From positions 1 through 64,000 of the forward strand of contig PHAN01000008.1 of NCBI GenBank assembly GCA_002841695.1: a DNA stretch of 64,000 bases. The letters are read 5' to 3'. The DNA comes from Elusimicrobia bacterium HGW-Elusimicrobia-1 (GTDB lineage: Bacteria > Elusimicrobiota > Endomicrobiia > PHAN01). Below are positions 56,554 to 64,000 of the stretch, piece after piece. How positions within the stretch are numbered: position 1 is the first letter of the stretch; each line of letters begins with the position of its first letter. The notes under the pieces were generated by a model. That model made no database searches, was not told the origin of the DNA, and saw only the letters and a program-made list of their open reading frames with translations. The translations under genes were made by a program, and so were the position numbers.

Positions 56554-56627
56554 GCCCCCATAGCTCAACTGGATAGAGTGAACGGCTTCGAACCGTTAGG
56601 TTGCAGGTTCAAGTCCTGCTGGGGGCG
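56554..56627 (+). tRNA. tRNA-Arg (TCG)
   Basis: Acceptor GCCCCCA/TGGGGGC, D-arm GCTC/GAGT, anticodon loop CTTCGAA between AACGG and CCGTT (anticodon TCG), T-arm GCAGG-TTCAAGT-CCTGC, discriminator G. Confidence 0.95.
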
Positions 56628-56663
56628 CGTTCAGGCCGTTGCGGGAAGGCGCAGAGTTATCCC

Positions 56664-57443
56664 ATGTCAGAAAATATAATAGAACTCAAAAGCATCAAAA
56701 AAACTTATTCGTCGGGATTGTTCCGTCCGGTAAAAACCGCCGCCGTATGCGGTGTCGACCTGTCGGTGAAAAGAGGCGAGATATTCGGACTCCTCGGCCC
56801 GAACGGCGCGGGAAAAACCACGATACTAAACATAATAATAGGGTTGCTGGCGGCCGACGCGGGCTCCGTAGGAATAATGGGGGAGGACTCCACGCGGGGA
56901 ATGTCCGACCGTATACGCAATAAAATGAATATGTGCTCGGGCAATCCAAATTTTCCCTGGTGCATGACCGTCACGGAAATCCTGTTTTTTTATGGATTAC
57001 TCTATGGTCTGGGCGCAAGACGTTCCCGCGAGGCCGCACAAAAATGGATAAAGTCGTTCGAGCTCGAAAAACATGCCTGCACAAGATTCGATGAACTATC
57101 GACAGGGACAAAACAGCGTCTTGCCATGGCCAAATCCCTTCTCAATGATCCGGACATACTGCTTCTCGACGAACCGACAATCGGGCTCGACCCCGACATA
57201 GCCCGCAAAATAAGGACACTTATAAAGAAAATACACGCCGAAACATCCATAACTATAATACTGACTACCCATTATATGAAAGAGGCCGAGGAACTCGCCG
57301 GAAGAATCGCTTTTATAAAAAACGGCTCCGTCACCGCCCTCGGAACTTCGGAAGAATTACGCGGAATAACAAAGCAGGAAGATCTCGAAGGCGCGTTTCT
57401 TGAACTCGCCGCCGACGATAAACTTTATTATGAACGCCATTAA
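56664..57443 (+). CDS. ABC-2 exporter ATPase
   Basis: ATPase of 259 residues. Walker A is GPNGAGKTTILNII (near residue 42), signature LSTGTKQRLAMAKS, Walker B ILLLDEPTIGLD, H-loop LTTHYMKEAEELAGR. Typical of NodI/drug-type exporters with an ABC-2 membrane partner. ATG 56664 is taken; the frame runs back into the tRNA-Arg gene. The permease gene overlaps its end by 14 bases. Confidence 0.9.
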   Translation: MSENIIELKSIKKTYSSGLFRPVKTAAVCGVDLSVKRGEIFGLLGPNGAGKTTILNIIIGLLAADAGSVGIMGEDSTRGMSDRIRNKMNMCSGNPNFPWCMTVTEILFFYGLLYGLGARRSREAAQKWIKSFELEKHACTRFDELSTGTKQRLAMAKSLLNDPDILLLDEPTIGLDPDIARKIRTLIKKIHAETSITIILTTHYMKEAEELAGRIAFIKNGSVTALGTSEELRGITKQEDLEGAFLELAADDKLYYERH

Positions 57444-58221
57444 GCGCGAAATAGAAAAGACACTGGCCTTCACTTACAGAAATTACATATTTCTGAAGCG
57501 GAATATCTTCACTTTTTTTGAAATTCTTTTCTGGCCGATGATGGGGCTTTTTTCGATAGGACTTATGGGTAGTTTTCTGGGGCTGGGGGAAAATATGCTC
57601 TCGTTCCTGCTTACGGGAACGATACTTTCCGGAGTGGTGCAGGTAACGCAACTCGACGTGTCGTACGGAGTTCTATACGAGATTTGGTCTAAAAGTGTCA
57701 AGCAAATATTCGTTGCTCCCGTAAGGCACTACAATTATATTCTGGGTTCCTGGCTGGTGGGCATAGCAAGAGGCGCTCTGGTGTTCGCGTTTATGAGTTT
57801 TCTTGCCGGTAAAATCTTCGGATTCGTCCAGCCGCCGCTAAAAATAATGCTGATTTCATTAGCCGGCATATTTCTGATGGCTCTTCTGATCGGAATGACG
57901 GTCAGTTTGTCGGTGCTGGTTTTTGGCCAGCGCATAGACATAATAGCGTGGTCACTGACGGTAATGCTAATGCTGGTATGCGGCATTTATTACCCCGTCA
58001 GTTTTCTGCCGGCGCCCGTGGCCGCCATCGCCAAACTCATTCCGCTGACGTACTTTCTTGAATATTTCCGCGTTCCCTACGGATTTCACTCGTCGCTCGG
58101 TTCGCCGCTTCTCAAAGGTTTCGGACTTCTTGCCGCCTACCTGGTAATCCTCTACGGTTTCATCGTCATGGCGTATCGAAGATCCCGCCGCTCCGGCGCG
58201 ATTCTTCGTTTATCGGAATAA
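57430..58221 (+). CDS. ABC-2 exporter permease
   Basis: 263 residues with six membrane segments and the ABC-2 C-terminal motif (YYPVSFLPAPVAAIAKLIPLTYF). NodJ/DrrB-like. It forms an exporter with the overlapping ATPase upstream. Substrate unknown; lipids, sugars or drugs are all possible. ATG 57430 overlaps the ATPase gene; a start at 57400 would overlap more. Confidence 0.85.
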   Translation: MNAIKREIEKTLAFTYRNYIFLKRNIFTFFEILFWPMMGLFSIGLMGSFLGLGENMLSFLLTGTILSGVVQVTQLDVSYGVLYEIWSKSVKQIFVAPVRHYNYILGSWLVGIARGALVFAFMSFLAGKIFGFVQPPLKIMLISLAGIFLMALLIGMTVSLSVLVFGQRIDIIAWSLTVMLMLVCGIYYPVSFLPAPVAAIAKLIPLTYFLEYFRVPYGFHSSLGSPLLKGFGLLAAYLVILYGFIVMAYRRSRRSGAILRLSE

Positions 58222-58276
58222 ATCCTCGACGGTAATATCGAACGATTCCGCGAATATTTCTGTCTACAAATGAAAA

Positions 58277-58302
58277 ACCGCCATTCCTGTTACAATGGCG
58301 GT
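58277..58302. terminator. Hairpin between convergent genes
   Basis: ACCGCCATT (58277-58285) and AATGGCGGT (58294-58302) form a perfect 9-base stem with a CCTGTTAC loop. It lies between the exporter permease and the minus-strand tRNA-Ala, preceded by AAAA, so it may act as terminator in both directions. Confidence 0.6.
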
Positions 58303-58322
58303 CTATGCCCTAAAACGAGAAA

Positions 58323-58395
58323 TGGAGCTGAGGGGAGTTGAACCCCTGACCTCCCCGTTGCGAACGGGGCGCTCTACCAACTGAGCTACAGCCCC
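58323..58395 (-). tRNA. tRNA-Ala (CGC)
   Basis: Read on the minus strand: acceptor GGGGCTG/CAGCTCC, D-arm GCTC/GAGC, anticodon loop TTCGCAA between CCCCG and CGGGG (anticodon CGC), T-arm AGGGG-TTCAACT-CCCCT, discriminator A. Confidence 0.96.
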
Positions 58396-58491
58396 ACGAC
58401 TACGGGAATGTAGCGGCTTTTTTCGCTACAGCCCCGAAAATTCGTTGTATCTTGCTCGGAGATGATACAAAAAATCAGGATTTTTTCAAAA

Positions 58492-59328
58492 TTACCGTGA
58501 ATTCGGAGAACCCAAAGCCGACGAAAACCGGTCAATTTTTTCAAGACCCTTTTCGAGGTACATAGGGTCTTTGGTTTCCACGATATCAAGCCAGACACGC
58601 AGGGCATCGGCCGTACGGCCGCGCTTTTCGTAGTTGTTGGCCACTATTACCCGGACCATGTTCGGAGCGTTCCTGTCACGAATCGCCTGTTCAAGAAGCG
58701 CGAGCATCTCATCGTCCTTCAAATTCTGCTTGTACATAATAGCCGAAACATACAAGTGAAACTGCCAATAATCGGGATTATGGCTGATACCCTCGCGAAA
58801 AATCGCCAGCGCCTCGTCGACTCGCTCATAATTCCACGCCAGCGCTCCGCCGGCGAAAAGATAGGCATACTTGAAATGCGGATCCAGCCGGACAACGCGA
58901 AGCGCCATATTGTAAACGTCGGGATGTCTCTTACGTTTATCGTCTGAGGAAGACATCTTCGTCGACGAGGGTTCGCGGCGGGCGCTGAGTGTTCTCTTGA
59001 GCGCGGCCGCCTTTTGCGAATCCAGAAAATCAAGTCCAAACAACAACTTGCTCGAGGCGTATTCCAGCAGGAATCTCTCCTGAGGTTTTAGTTTTTCGTA
59101 TTCCTCGTCGGTGCCGACGTATTGCAGCAACTGTATCCATGCGATGTCCGAGGCGAATCTTCTGGCTCCCGCCGCGACTCCGGCGGCGTCGAGGGAGGAG
59201 AAACTAGACATAGGCGCGGGACGAGACAGGTACGGCGCGGCGAAAGTTCCCATTGCCGACGACAGAGCGCCGGCCGCGATGAATGCGGCGATTATCGCCG
59301 ACGACGAAAGAAAAATGTGTGTTTTCAT
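58492..59328 (-). CDS. Exported or membrane-anchored TPR protein
   Basis: 278 residues with an N-terminal hydrophobic anchor (FLSSSAIIAAFIAAGALSSA). TPR-like units follow (HPDVYNMALRVVRLDPHFKY, ERVDEALAIFREGISHNPDY, KRGRTADALRVWLDIVETKD). Similar TPR proteins accompany ABC-2 exporters in several anaerobes. It lies 43 bases after the exporter permease gene on the same strand, so it is probably in that operon. Confidence 0.78.
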   Translation of the reverse strand: MKTHIFLSSSAIIAAFIAAGALSSAMGTFAAPYLSRPAPMSSFSSLDAAGVAAGARRFASDIAWIQLLQYVGTDEEYEKLKPQERFLLEYASSKLLFGLDFLDSQKAAALKRTLSARREPSSTKMSSSDDKRKRHPDVYNMALRVVRLDPHFKYAYLFAGGALAWNYERVDEALAIFREGISHNPDYWQFHLYVSAIMYKQNLKDDEMLALLEQAIRDRNAPNMVRVIVANNYEKRGRTADALRVWLDIVETKDPMYLEKGLEKIDRFSSALGSPNSR

Positions 59329-59370
59329 CTTGTCGAACGGGAAGAGGAAACCGCGTGTCCGCCAAACGAC

Positions 59371-60126
59371 TCAAAATTCTTTCTTTCTGAAAACCAGCCA
59401 GGCGGCGCCCACAGCCGCGAATGAATACATCAGTGTATACGACATTACCGCAACCAAATGACCTGCGGTAACGACTCCGGTGTCCATAGGGGAGAATTTA
59501 TCCAAACGTGGAACGATAAACCGCGACGCCCACGCAAGAGCTTTAACGACGGGCGACGATGCCAGAGAACTCAGAAATGCCATCTCTTCGGTGAAATGTC
59601 CCAATACCCACAGGAAAAGCGTGAAACCCATAGAGGCGGCCCGTGAAGTCGTAAGCATGGCAAGAAGCATCGCAAGAGCAAGAACCACCGCCATCTTCAT
59701 TGCGCTTAAGAGCGTAAGAAGCGCGTCGGCCGGTTCGGGCAGGCCGCCCGCAAGAAGTACCACGGCGGTATTAAAAACCTCCATAAGCGCCAGCAGAGCC
59801 GCCACCGACAAAAGAAAACCCATGTATCTTCCCGCAAGATAGACCCATCGGGGAACCGGACGGGCGGCTATCATATAGACGGATTTATTCTCCATCTCAT
59901 CGTAAATAAAATTCGTTCCGACGAGCACGGCGGAAAACAATGCGATATATTCCGCGGCGAAATGTCCCATGTCCCTGAGCACCCGTATTTTTTGCTCGCC
60001 GCCTATCGCCGATAAAATTCCGGACCCCGCCAAAACTACAAAACCGAAAAGCCCCAGCGCGTAAAACATCTTCTGGCGGGCATTGTCGACAACGGTATAG
60101 CGAACAAGCGCCAAAAGTTTTTTCAT
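59371..60126 (-). CDS. ABC-2 type exporter permease
   Basis: 251 residues with six membrane segments. The segment FIYDEMENKSVYMIAARPVPRWVYLAGRYMG is typical of NosY-like/ABC-2 permeases (the DEMExxT cytosolic helix). ATG 60126 overlaps the ATPase stop by 4 bases, so the two form one exporter. The substrate is unknown. Confidence 0.88.
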   Translation of the reverse strand: MKKLLALVRYTVVDNARQKMFYALGLFGFVVLAGSGILSAIGGEQKIRVLRDMGHFAAEYIALFSAVLVGTNFIYDEMENKSVYMIAARPVPRWVYLAGRYMGFLLSVAALLALMEVFNTAVVLLAGGLPEPADALLTLLSAMKMAVVLALAMLLAMLTTSRAASMGFTLFLWVLGHFTEEMAFLSSLASSPVVKALAWASRFIVPRLDKFSPMDTGVVTAGHLVAVMSYTLMYSFAAVGAAWLVFRKKEF

Positions 60127-60854
60127 GATACCGCCCCCACAAAAATATTCTCCAGTTCGCCGGGGCGCGAAAATTCCGCCGCCGAAGCGATTTTTATGAG
60201 ACGGCCCGACTTTATGATACCCACGCGATCGCAAAGTTTTTCGACCTCCGAAGTTATGTGCGAAGAAAGTATTATCGTCTTGCCGGATTTTTTCAGAGAT
60301 TCCAGAAGTCCCCGCATTTCTCGTATACCCAGCGGATCCAGCCCCGATGTCGGCTCGTCGTAAATGAGTATGCCGGGATTATGTATCAGCGACTGCGCCA
60401 TACTCAGACGCTGCTGCATTCCCTTGGATAGTTTGCCGACTTTGCGCGACGCAAAATCTCCCAGACCCACCATCGACAGAGTTTCTTTTATTCCGGTTTC
60501 GCCGACCTTCACGCCGGAAAGGGCCGAGAGAAATTGCAATGTTTCGCGTACGGTCAGATTTTTATGAAAGTACGATATTTCAGGAAGATATCCTATGTCG
60601 CGGAGTACCGAAGAGTCCGATGGCGAAACGCCCGATACCAGCACCCGCCCCTCGTCGGGACGAAGGAGCCCCATAATGAGCTTGAAGGCAGTTGTTTTTC
60701 CGGCGCCGTTTAGTCCGAGCAACCCGAACGTCTCGCCGCCTGCGACGGAAAAACTCAGATTTTCCACACCCTGCGAAATACGGGGTCTGAAAAGATACCT
60801 GACGGAAGCGTCGCGGTAACGTTTGGTGACGGAGTCGAAAACTACGGCGTCCAT
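60123..60854 (-). CDS. ABC exporter ATPase
   Basis: 243 residues with Walker A GLNGAGKTTAFKLI (about residue 45), signature LSKGMQQRLSMAQS, Walker B GILIYDEPTSGLD and ILSSHITSEVEKLCDRVG. Group of CcmA/NosF-like exporter ATPases. The gene follows serA by one base, so it may be read from the serA promoter region, and overlaps the permease gene. Confidence 0.9.
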   Translation of the reverse strand: MDAVVFDSVTKRYRDASVRYLFRPRISQGVENLSFSVAGGETFGLLGLNGAGKTTAFKLIMGLLRPDEGRVLVSGVSPSDSSVLRDIGYLPEISYFHKNLTVRETLQFLSALSGVKVGETGIKETLSMVGLGDFASRKVGKLSKGMQQRLSMAQSLIHNPGILIYDEPTSGLDPLGIREMRGLLESLKKSGKTIILSSHITSEVEKLCDRVGIIKSGRLIKIASAAEFSRPGELENIFVGAVS

Positions 60855-60855
60855 T

Positions 60856-62436
60856 TTAGAATTCCACGTAGCGGACTTGCTTTACGCCCTCTATGGATGA
60901 TATCGCCCCGAGTATATCGCGCGCGGGGCAGGCGTCGATATTCACAAAAGTGAGCGCCTCGCCGCCGGCTTCCCTGCGCGCCACATCCATTCCGGCGATA
61001 TTTATGCCGCGCTCGCCCAGAAGCGTTCCTATCCTGCCGATGATTCCGGGCCGGTCGATGTTTGTAAGAAAAAGCATACAGCCGGACGGCGCAACGTCGA
61101 CGGCCAGGCCGTTGACGCGCACGATTTTGGCGATATGGTCGGCGAAGACCGTGCCGCCGACGGATATCTCCTGACCGGAAGCCGACTGCGCCCTGAACGT
61201 AACGAGCGCATGATAGCCGCCCGCCGAACGGGGAGAACTTTCCAGAATCTCTATGCCGCGCGACCGCGCGACGGCCATCGCGTTAACGTAACTGACCGGT
61301 TCGTCCATCGACGGGGACAAAAATCCTTTAAGATATGCCAGCGTTATGAAATACTGCGACCTGTCCGGCAGCGAGCCCGCGCATTCCGTAAAAATCTTTC
61401 GCGCGGAGCCGTCGCCCGTCTGAAAAACGAAACGGCCGATGTTCTCGGCCAAATCCAGATACGGCTTCATCGAGCCGAAAGATTCCGCGTCGAGTGCCGG
61501 CAGGTTCAGAGCGTTTCTTATGGCTCCTTTTTCGAAAAAATCCGCCACGCATTCGGCTATCTCGCGGGCTATCTTGACCTGCGCTTCCTGAGTCGAAGCG
61601 CCCAAGTGCGGGGTGACGACGTCGGCGGCGTCGATAAGCGTAAAATCTTCGGGCGGCTCTTTGGCAAAAACGTCCACGGCCGCGCGCACCCGCCCCGACA
61701 AAACCGCCTCGGCCAGGTCTTTCTCGTTGACTATGGGGCCGCGGGCGGCGTTTATGATGCAGGCGCCTTTCTTCATTCCCGCGATAGAATCCTTGTTTAT
61801 CAGATTTTTCGTCGAATCATTAAGCGGCAGATGAAGAGAAACTATGTCGGACACTTTCAGCACATCGTCCAGCGATGCGGCGGATTCCGCCTCCATCGAC
61901 TTGGCGAAATCTCCGGCTACGAAAGGGTCGTAAACCAGTATTTTCATTCCGAAACTTTTGGCGCGCGCGGCGACTTCGCGGGCGATGCGGCCGAAACCGA
62001 CCAGCCCCAGCGTCTTTCCGGGAAGTTCCGCGCCGATGAATTTTTCGCGTTCCCACTTGTGGGATTTAAGAGACGCGTGCGCGGCGGGAATGTTACGCGC
62101 GAGGGCCAGCATAAGAGCCATAGTGTGCTCGGCCGCGGCTATGGTGTTTCCGCCGGGCACGTTCATCACGGCGACGCCTTTTTCCGTCGCGGCGGCCATA
62201 TCCACGTTGTCTACGCCGGTTCCGGCGCGAGCGACAAGTTTAAGTTTTTTTGCGGCGGAGAGCACGTCGCGGGTCACTTTGACCTCGGAGCGTATGAGCA
62301 GTCCGTCGGCGTCGGCGATGAGTTTTTTGAACTCCTGCGCGTCGGGCTTGGGATGCACGGCCACGTTGAAATTTTTATTCGAGAGCAACGCTTCAAGTCC
62401 TTCGCTGCTCTTGTAGGTCATCAGTATTTTAAACAT
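60856..62436 (-). CDS. serA: D-3-phosphoglycerate dehydrogenase
   Basis: First step of serine synthesis, 526 residues, the long form with an intervening and an ACT domain. The NAD fold is LGLVGFGRIAREVAARAKSFG, followed by LKLVARAGTGVDNVDMAAAT, INAARGPIVNEKDLAEAVLS (catalytic Glu/His region) and DVVTPHLGASTQEAQVKIA. The C-terminal ACT part is FLTNIDRPGIIGRIGTLLGERG, which allows feedback by serine. It lies 26 bases downstream of the aminotransferase gene on the same strand. Confidence 0.96.
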   Translation of the reverse strand: MFKILMTYKSSEGLEALLSNKNFNVAVHPKPDAQEFKKLIADADGLLIRSEVKVTRDVLSAAKKLKLVARAGTGVDNVDMAAATEKGVAVMNVPGGNTIAAAEHTMALMLALARNIPAAHASLKSHKWEREKFIGAELPGKTLGLVGFGRIAREVAARAKSFGMKILVYDPFVAGDFAKSMEAESAASLDDVLKVSDIVSLHLPLNDSTKNLINKDSIAGMKKGACIINAARGPIVNEKDLAEAVLSGRVRAAVDVFAKEPPEDFTLIDAADVVTPHLGASTQEAQVKIAREIAECVADFFEKGAIRNALNLPALDAESFGSMKPYLDLAENIGRFVFQTGDGSARKIFTECAGSLPDRSQYFITLAYLKGFLSPSMDEPVSYVNAMAVARSRGIEILESSPRSAGGYHALVTFRAQSASGQEISVGGTVFADHIAKIVRVNGLAVDVAPSGCMLFLTNIDRPGIIGRIGTLLGERGINIAGMDVARREAGGEALTFVNIDACPARDILGAISSIEGVKQVRYVEF

Positions 62437-62462
62437 AATTTATGCGCTCCGTCGGGGGGAAG

Positions 62463-63593
62463 TCATTTTAATTTTTCCTCGACGGCGGCCACGCCTGCGC
62501 CGGCGGCGAATTTATATCCGAGTTTCGAGAGGGTCATTTCCAGAGCCGCAAATCCCACGAGCAAATCCGGGCGGGTGATGTATCCCATATGGGCGAGGCG
62601 GAAAATTTTGCCTTTGAGACGCTCCTGCCCGCCCGCTATAGAAACCCCGTAATCCAAACGCATCGTTTTGACTATAAGCCCGCCGTCCAAGCCGTCGGGG
62701 ACTTTCGCGCTGGTAACTACCCGGCACGGATTTGAGGCAAAAAGCTCCATTCCCAGCGCCTTCACGCCGGCGCGGGCGGCCTCGGCCATCAACAAATATT
62801 CCGACCACATTTTTTCAAGCGTGACCGCCTTCATCATATCAAGCGCCTTGGCGAGACCGACGAAAAGTCCGACGGCGGGCGTAAAAGGCGTTTCCTTGCC
62901 GGCGGCGGATTTTTTCATTCTGTTAATATCCCAGTAAAACTTGGGGAGGCGGGACTTTTCGGCGAGACGCCACGCTTTCGCCGACAGGGAAATAAACGAA
63001 AGTCCCGGCGGAAGCATAAGACCCTTTTGCGACGAGGAAACGACGACGTCGAGTTTCCAGTCGTCCTTGAGCATCGGCTCGCCGCCCAGTCCCGATATCG
63101 CGTCGACCACAAGAACAGCGTCGGTGGCGGCCGTGATTTTTCCTATTTTTTCAAGATCATTGACGGCTCCCGTCGACGTTTCCGTGTGTGTTACGAAAAC
63201 CGCCTTCGCGTCGGGATTTTTTTTGAGCCATTCTTCCACGACCGCGGGATCGACAGCGCGGCCCCATTCCACGCAGATGACTTCCGGAGCAAGTCCGAAG
63301 GCCTGCATTATCTTGGCCCATCTGTCGCCGAAAACTCCGGCAGAGACCACGAGCGCCTTGTCCCCGGGCGAAAGAATGTTGACCACGGCGGCTTCCATAG
63401 CGCCGGTTCCGGATGCCGCGTAAACATAAACGTCGTCGGCGGTTTGAAAAACGTATTTTAGTCCCTCCGACACTTTTGTGAAAATGTCGCCGAACTCCGA
63501 CGTCCTGTGATGCAACACCGGCAAAGAAAGTTCCGCCAGAACTTCCGGCGGGACGGGCGTCGGCCCGGGGGTCAGCAGATAGTGCTTTTTCAT
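62463..63593 (-). CDS. Class V aminotransferase (serine/alanine-glyoxylate type)
   Basis: 376 residues. The family N-terminus is LLTPGPTPVPPEVLAELSLP with HHRTSEFGDIF; the PLP Lys is in VVVSSSQKGLMLPPGLSFIS; the Asp in LVVDAISGLGGEPM. Members act as alanine/serine-glyoxylate or phosphoserine aminotransferase. The partner serA just downstream suggests that it supplies the second step of serine synthesis in place of SerC, as in several archaea and anaerobes; glycine formation from glyoxylate is the alternative. The RBS AAAGGACAAC lies before the ATG. Confidence 0.9.
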   Translation of the reverse strand: MKKHYLLTPGPTPVPPEVLAELSLPVLHHRTSEFGDIFTKVSEGLKYVFQTADDVYVYAASGTGAMEAAVVNILSPGDKALVVSAGVFGDRWAKIMQAFGLAPEVICVEWGRAVDPAVVEEWLKKNPDAKAVFVTHTETSTGAVNDLEKIGKITAATDAVLVVDAISGLGGEPMLKDDWKLDVVVSSSQKGLMLPPGLSFISLSAKAWRLAEKSRLPKFYWDINRMKKSAAGKETPFTPAVGLFVGLAKALDMMKAVTLEKMWSEYLLMAEAARAGVKALGMELFASNPCRVVTSAKVPDGLDGGLIVKTMRLDYGVSIAGGQERLKGKIFRLAHMGYITRPDLLVGFAALEMTLSKLGYKFAAGAGVAAVEEKLK

Positions 63594-63648
63594 TGTTGTT
63601 GTCCTTTCGATTCGGATTGTGAGAAAATTTGGGAATCTCCGGCGGGAC

Positions 63649-64000
63649 TTACATTATCCACCATTTCTGGGTTTGCAATTCAAGCAGAAGTTTAGGGTCG
63701 AGCTTGAGTTTCGTCTCGTCCACCGCCTCCCTTATGGCCACAATGCTGACTTCCTCAAGGTCTATCAAACGATCCTCGGCCGATTTTTTGCCGGACGGAT
63801 CTATGACAACTTTGACCTTCGGGCGCGTCGGCATATTCTCGTTGGTAGACACTACCTTGGCGACCTCGGAGTTGGAAAGCCGCACGTAACTGCCCACAGG
63901 ATAAAGCGACATAACCGTGATGAACGCCTTCATAACTTCGTTGTCAAAACTTTTTTCGGCCTCGTTGATTATCGTTTTTATGGCTTCGTGCGGTATCACG
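63649..64000 (-). CDS. C-terminal part of an HD-GYP-type protein (cut by window edge)
   Basis: Only the last 116 residues are in the window; the start lies beyond the right edge. The segment PHEAIKTIINEAEKSFDNEV followed by MKAFITVMSLYPVGSYVRLS matches the end of HD-GYP phosphodiesterase domains, which normally continue with this NGEIGVV-like beta extension. The catalytic HD residues are outside the window. Probably a c-di-GMP or related phosphodiesterase. Confidence 0.78.
   Translation of the reverse strand, partial: VIPHEAIKTIINEAEKSFDNEVMKAFITVMSLYPVGSYVRLSNSEVAKVVSTNENMPTRPKVKVVIDPSGKKSAEDRLIDLEEVSIVAIREAVDETKLKLDPKLLLELQTQKWWIM

Noticed and set aside
61135-62652. 505-codon open frame on the plus strand over serA
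   Set aside because: It lies exactly antisense to serA, encodes low-complexity Arg/His/Gly-rich protein with no known domain, and follows from the GC-rich codon pattern of the real gene.

Overview
The window reads as chromosome of a Gram-negative, probably anaerobic bacterium of moderate GC content from a lineage far from the standard models. Evidence for an outer membrane is a porin-like barrel (17831-18829), a second barrel-type protein (27317-28018) and a lipoprotein. Anaerobic or fermentative habits are suggested by a pyrophosphate-type phosphofructokinase, carbamate kinase, and separate tungstate-type and molybdate-type uptake systems. The gene content would fit groups such as Elusimicrobiota or Omnitrophota, but I cannot fix the phylum from sequence alone.

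Layout. 1-2400: secreted DUF2341/fibrinogen-like protein and a small membrane protein. 2413-10700: a sigma70-type promoter and structured leader lead into infC-rplT (no rpmI), then KtrB/KtrA-type potassium uptake, a TPR protein, pheS, a palindromic element, pheT, a receiver protein and small membrane proteins; tRNA-Phe follows. 10824-16006: a YchF-like protein without a P-loop, divergent from an arsenic cluster (permease, thioredoxin-like protein, ArsR, Fe-S protein, ArsC, ACR3) with a promoter and AT-rich operator-like palindrome in front. 16043-22746: two divergent oxyanion ABC systems, one holding a porin gene. 22790-31788: dnaE, HEAT protein, outer-membrane protein, accA, class II aldolase, PFP. 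31785-43735: a nitrogen-catabolism cluster (PLP lyase-like enzyme, GAF protein, YgeY, YgeW, carbamate kinase) interrupted and followed by accessory genes (NlpC/P60 enzyme with a beta-propeller partner, an unknown secreted protein, an HhH-DUF5675 fusion, an isoprenoid-synthase-like protein), closed by threonine synthase. 43738-45364: PAP2 phosphatase, a second small membrane protein and a lipoprotein with REP-like hairpins between. 45401-54109, mostly minus strand: rlmB, cysS, a membrane protein, ispF, ispD, PIN-TRAM protein, aroE, a TPR protein and a HAMP-PAS protein. 54236-58221, plus strand: tiny membrane proteins, A24 peptidase, FabK/nitronate-monooxygenase-like flavoprotein, tRNA-Lys/Glu/Arg and an ABC exporter. 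58323-64000, minus strand: tRNA-Ala, a TPR protein, a second ABC exporter, serA with its partner aminotransferase, and the C-terminal end of an HD-GYP-type protein.

How genes work together: infC-rplT looks attenuated through its leader; the ars genes appear to be read from one repressor-controlled promoter; YgeW plus carbamate kinase could make ATP from a carbamoylated substrate, with YgeY and the PLP enzyme acting on the amino product; aldolase and PFP form a PPi-linked glycolytic pair; SerA and the class V aminotransferase supply serine or glycine. Several intergenic gaps hold short palindromic elements. Two of them and the left edge of the window belong to one MITE-like family.
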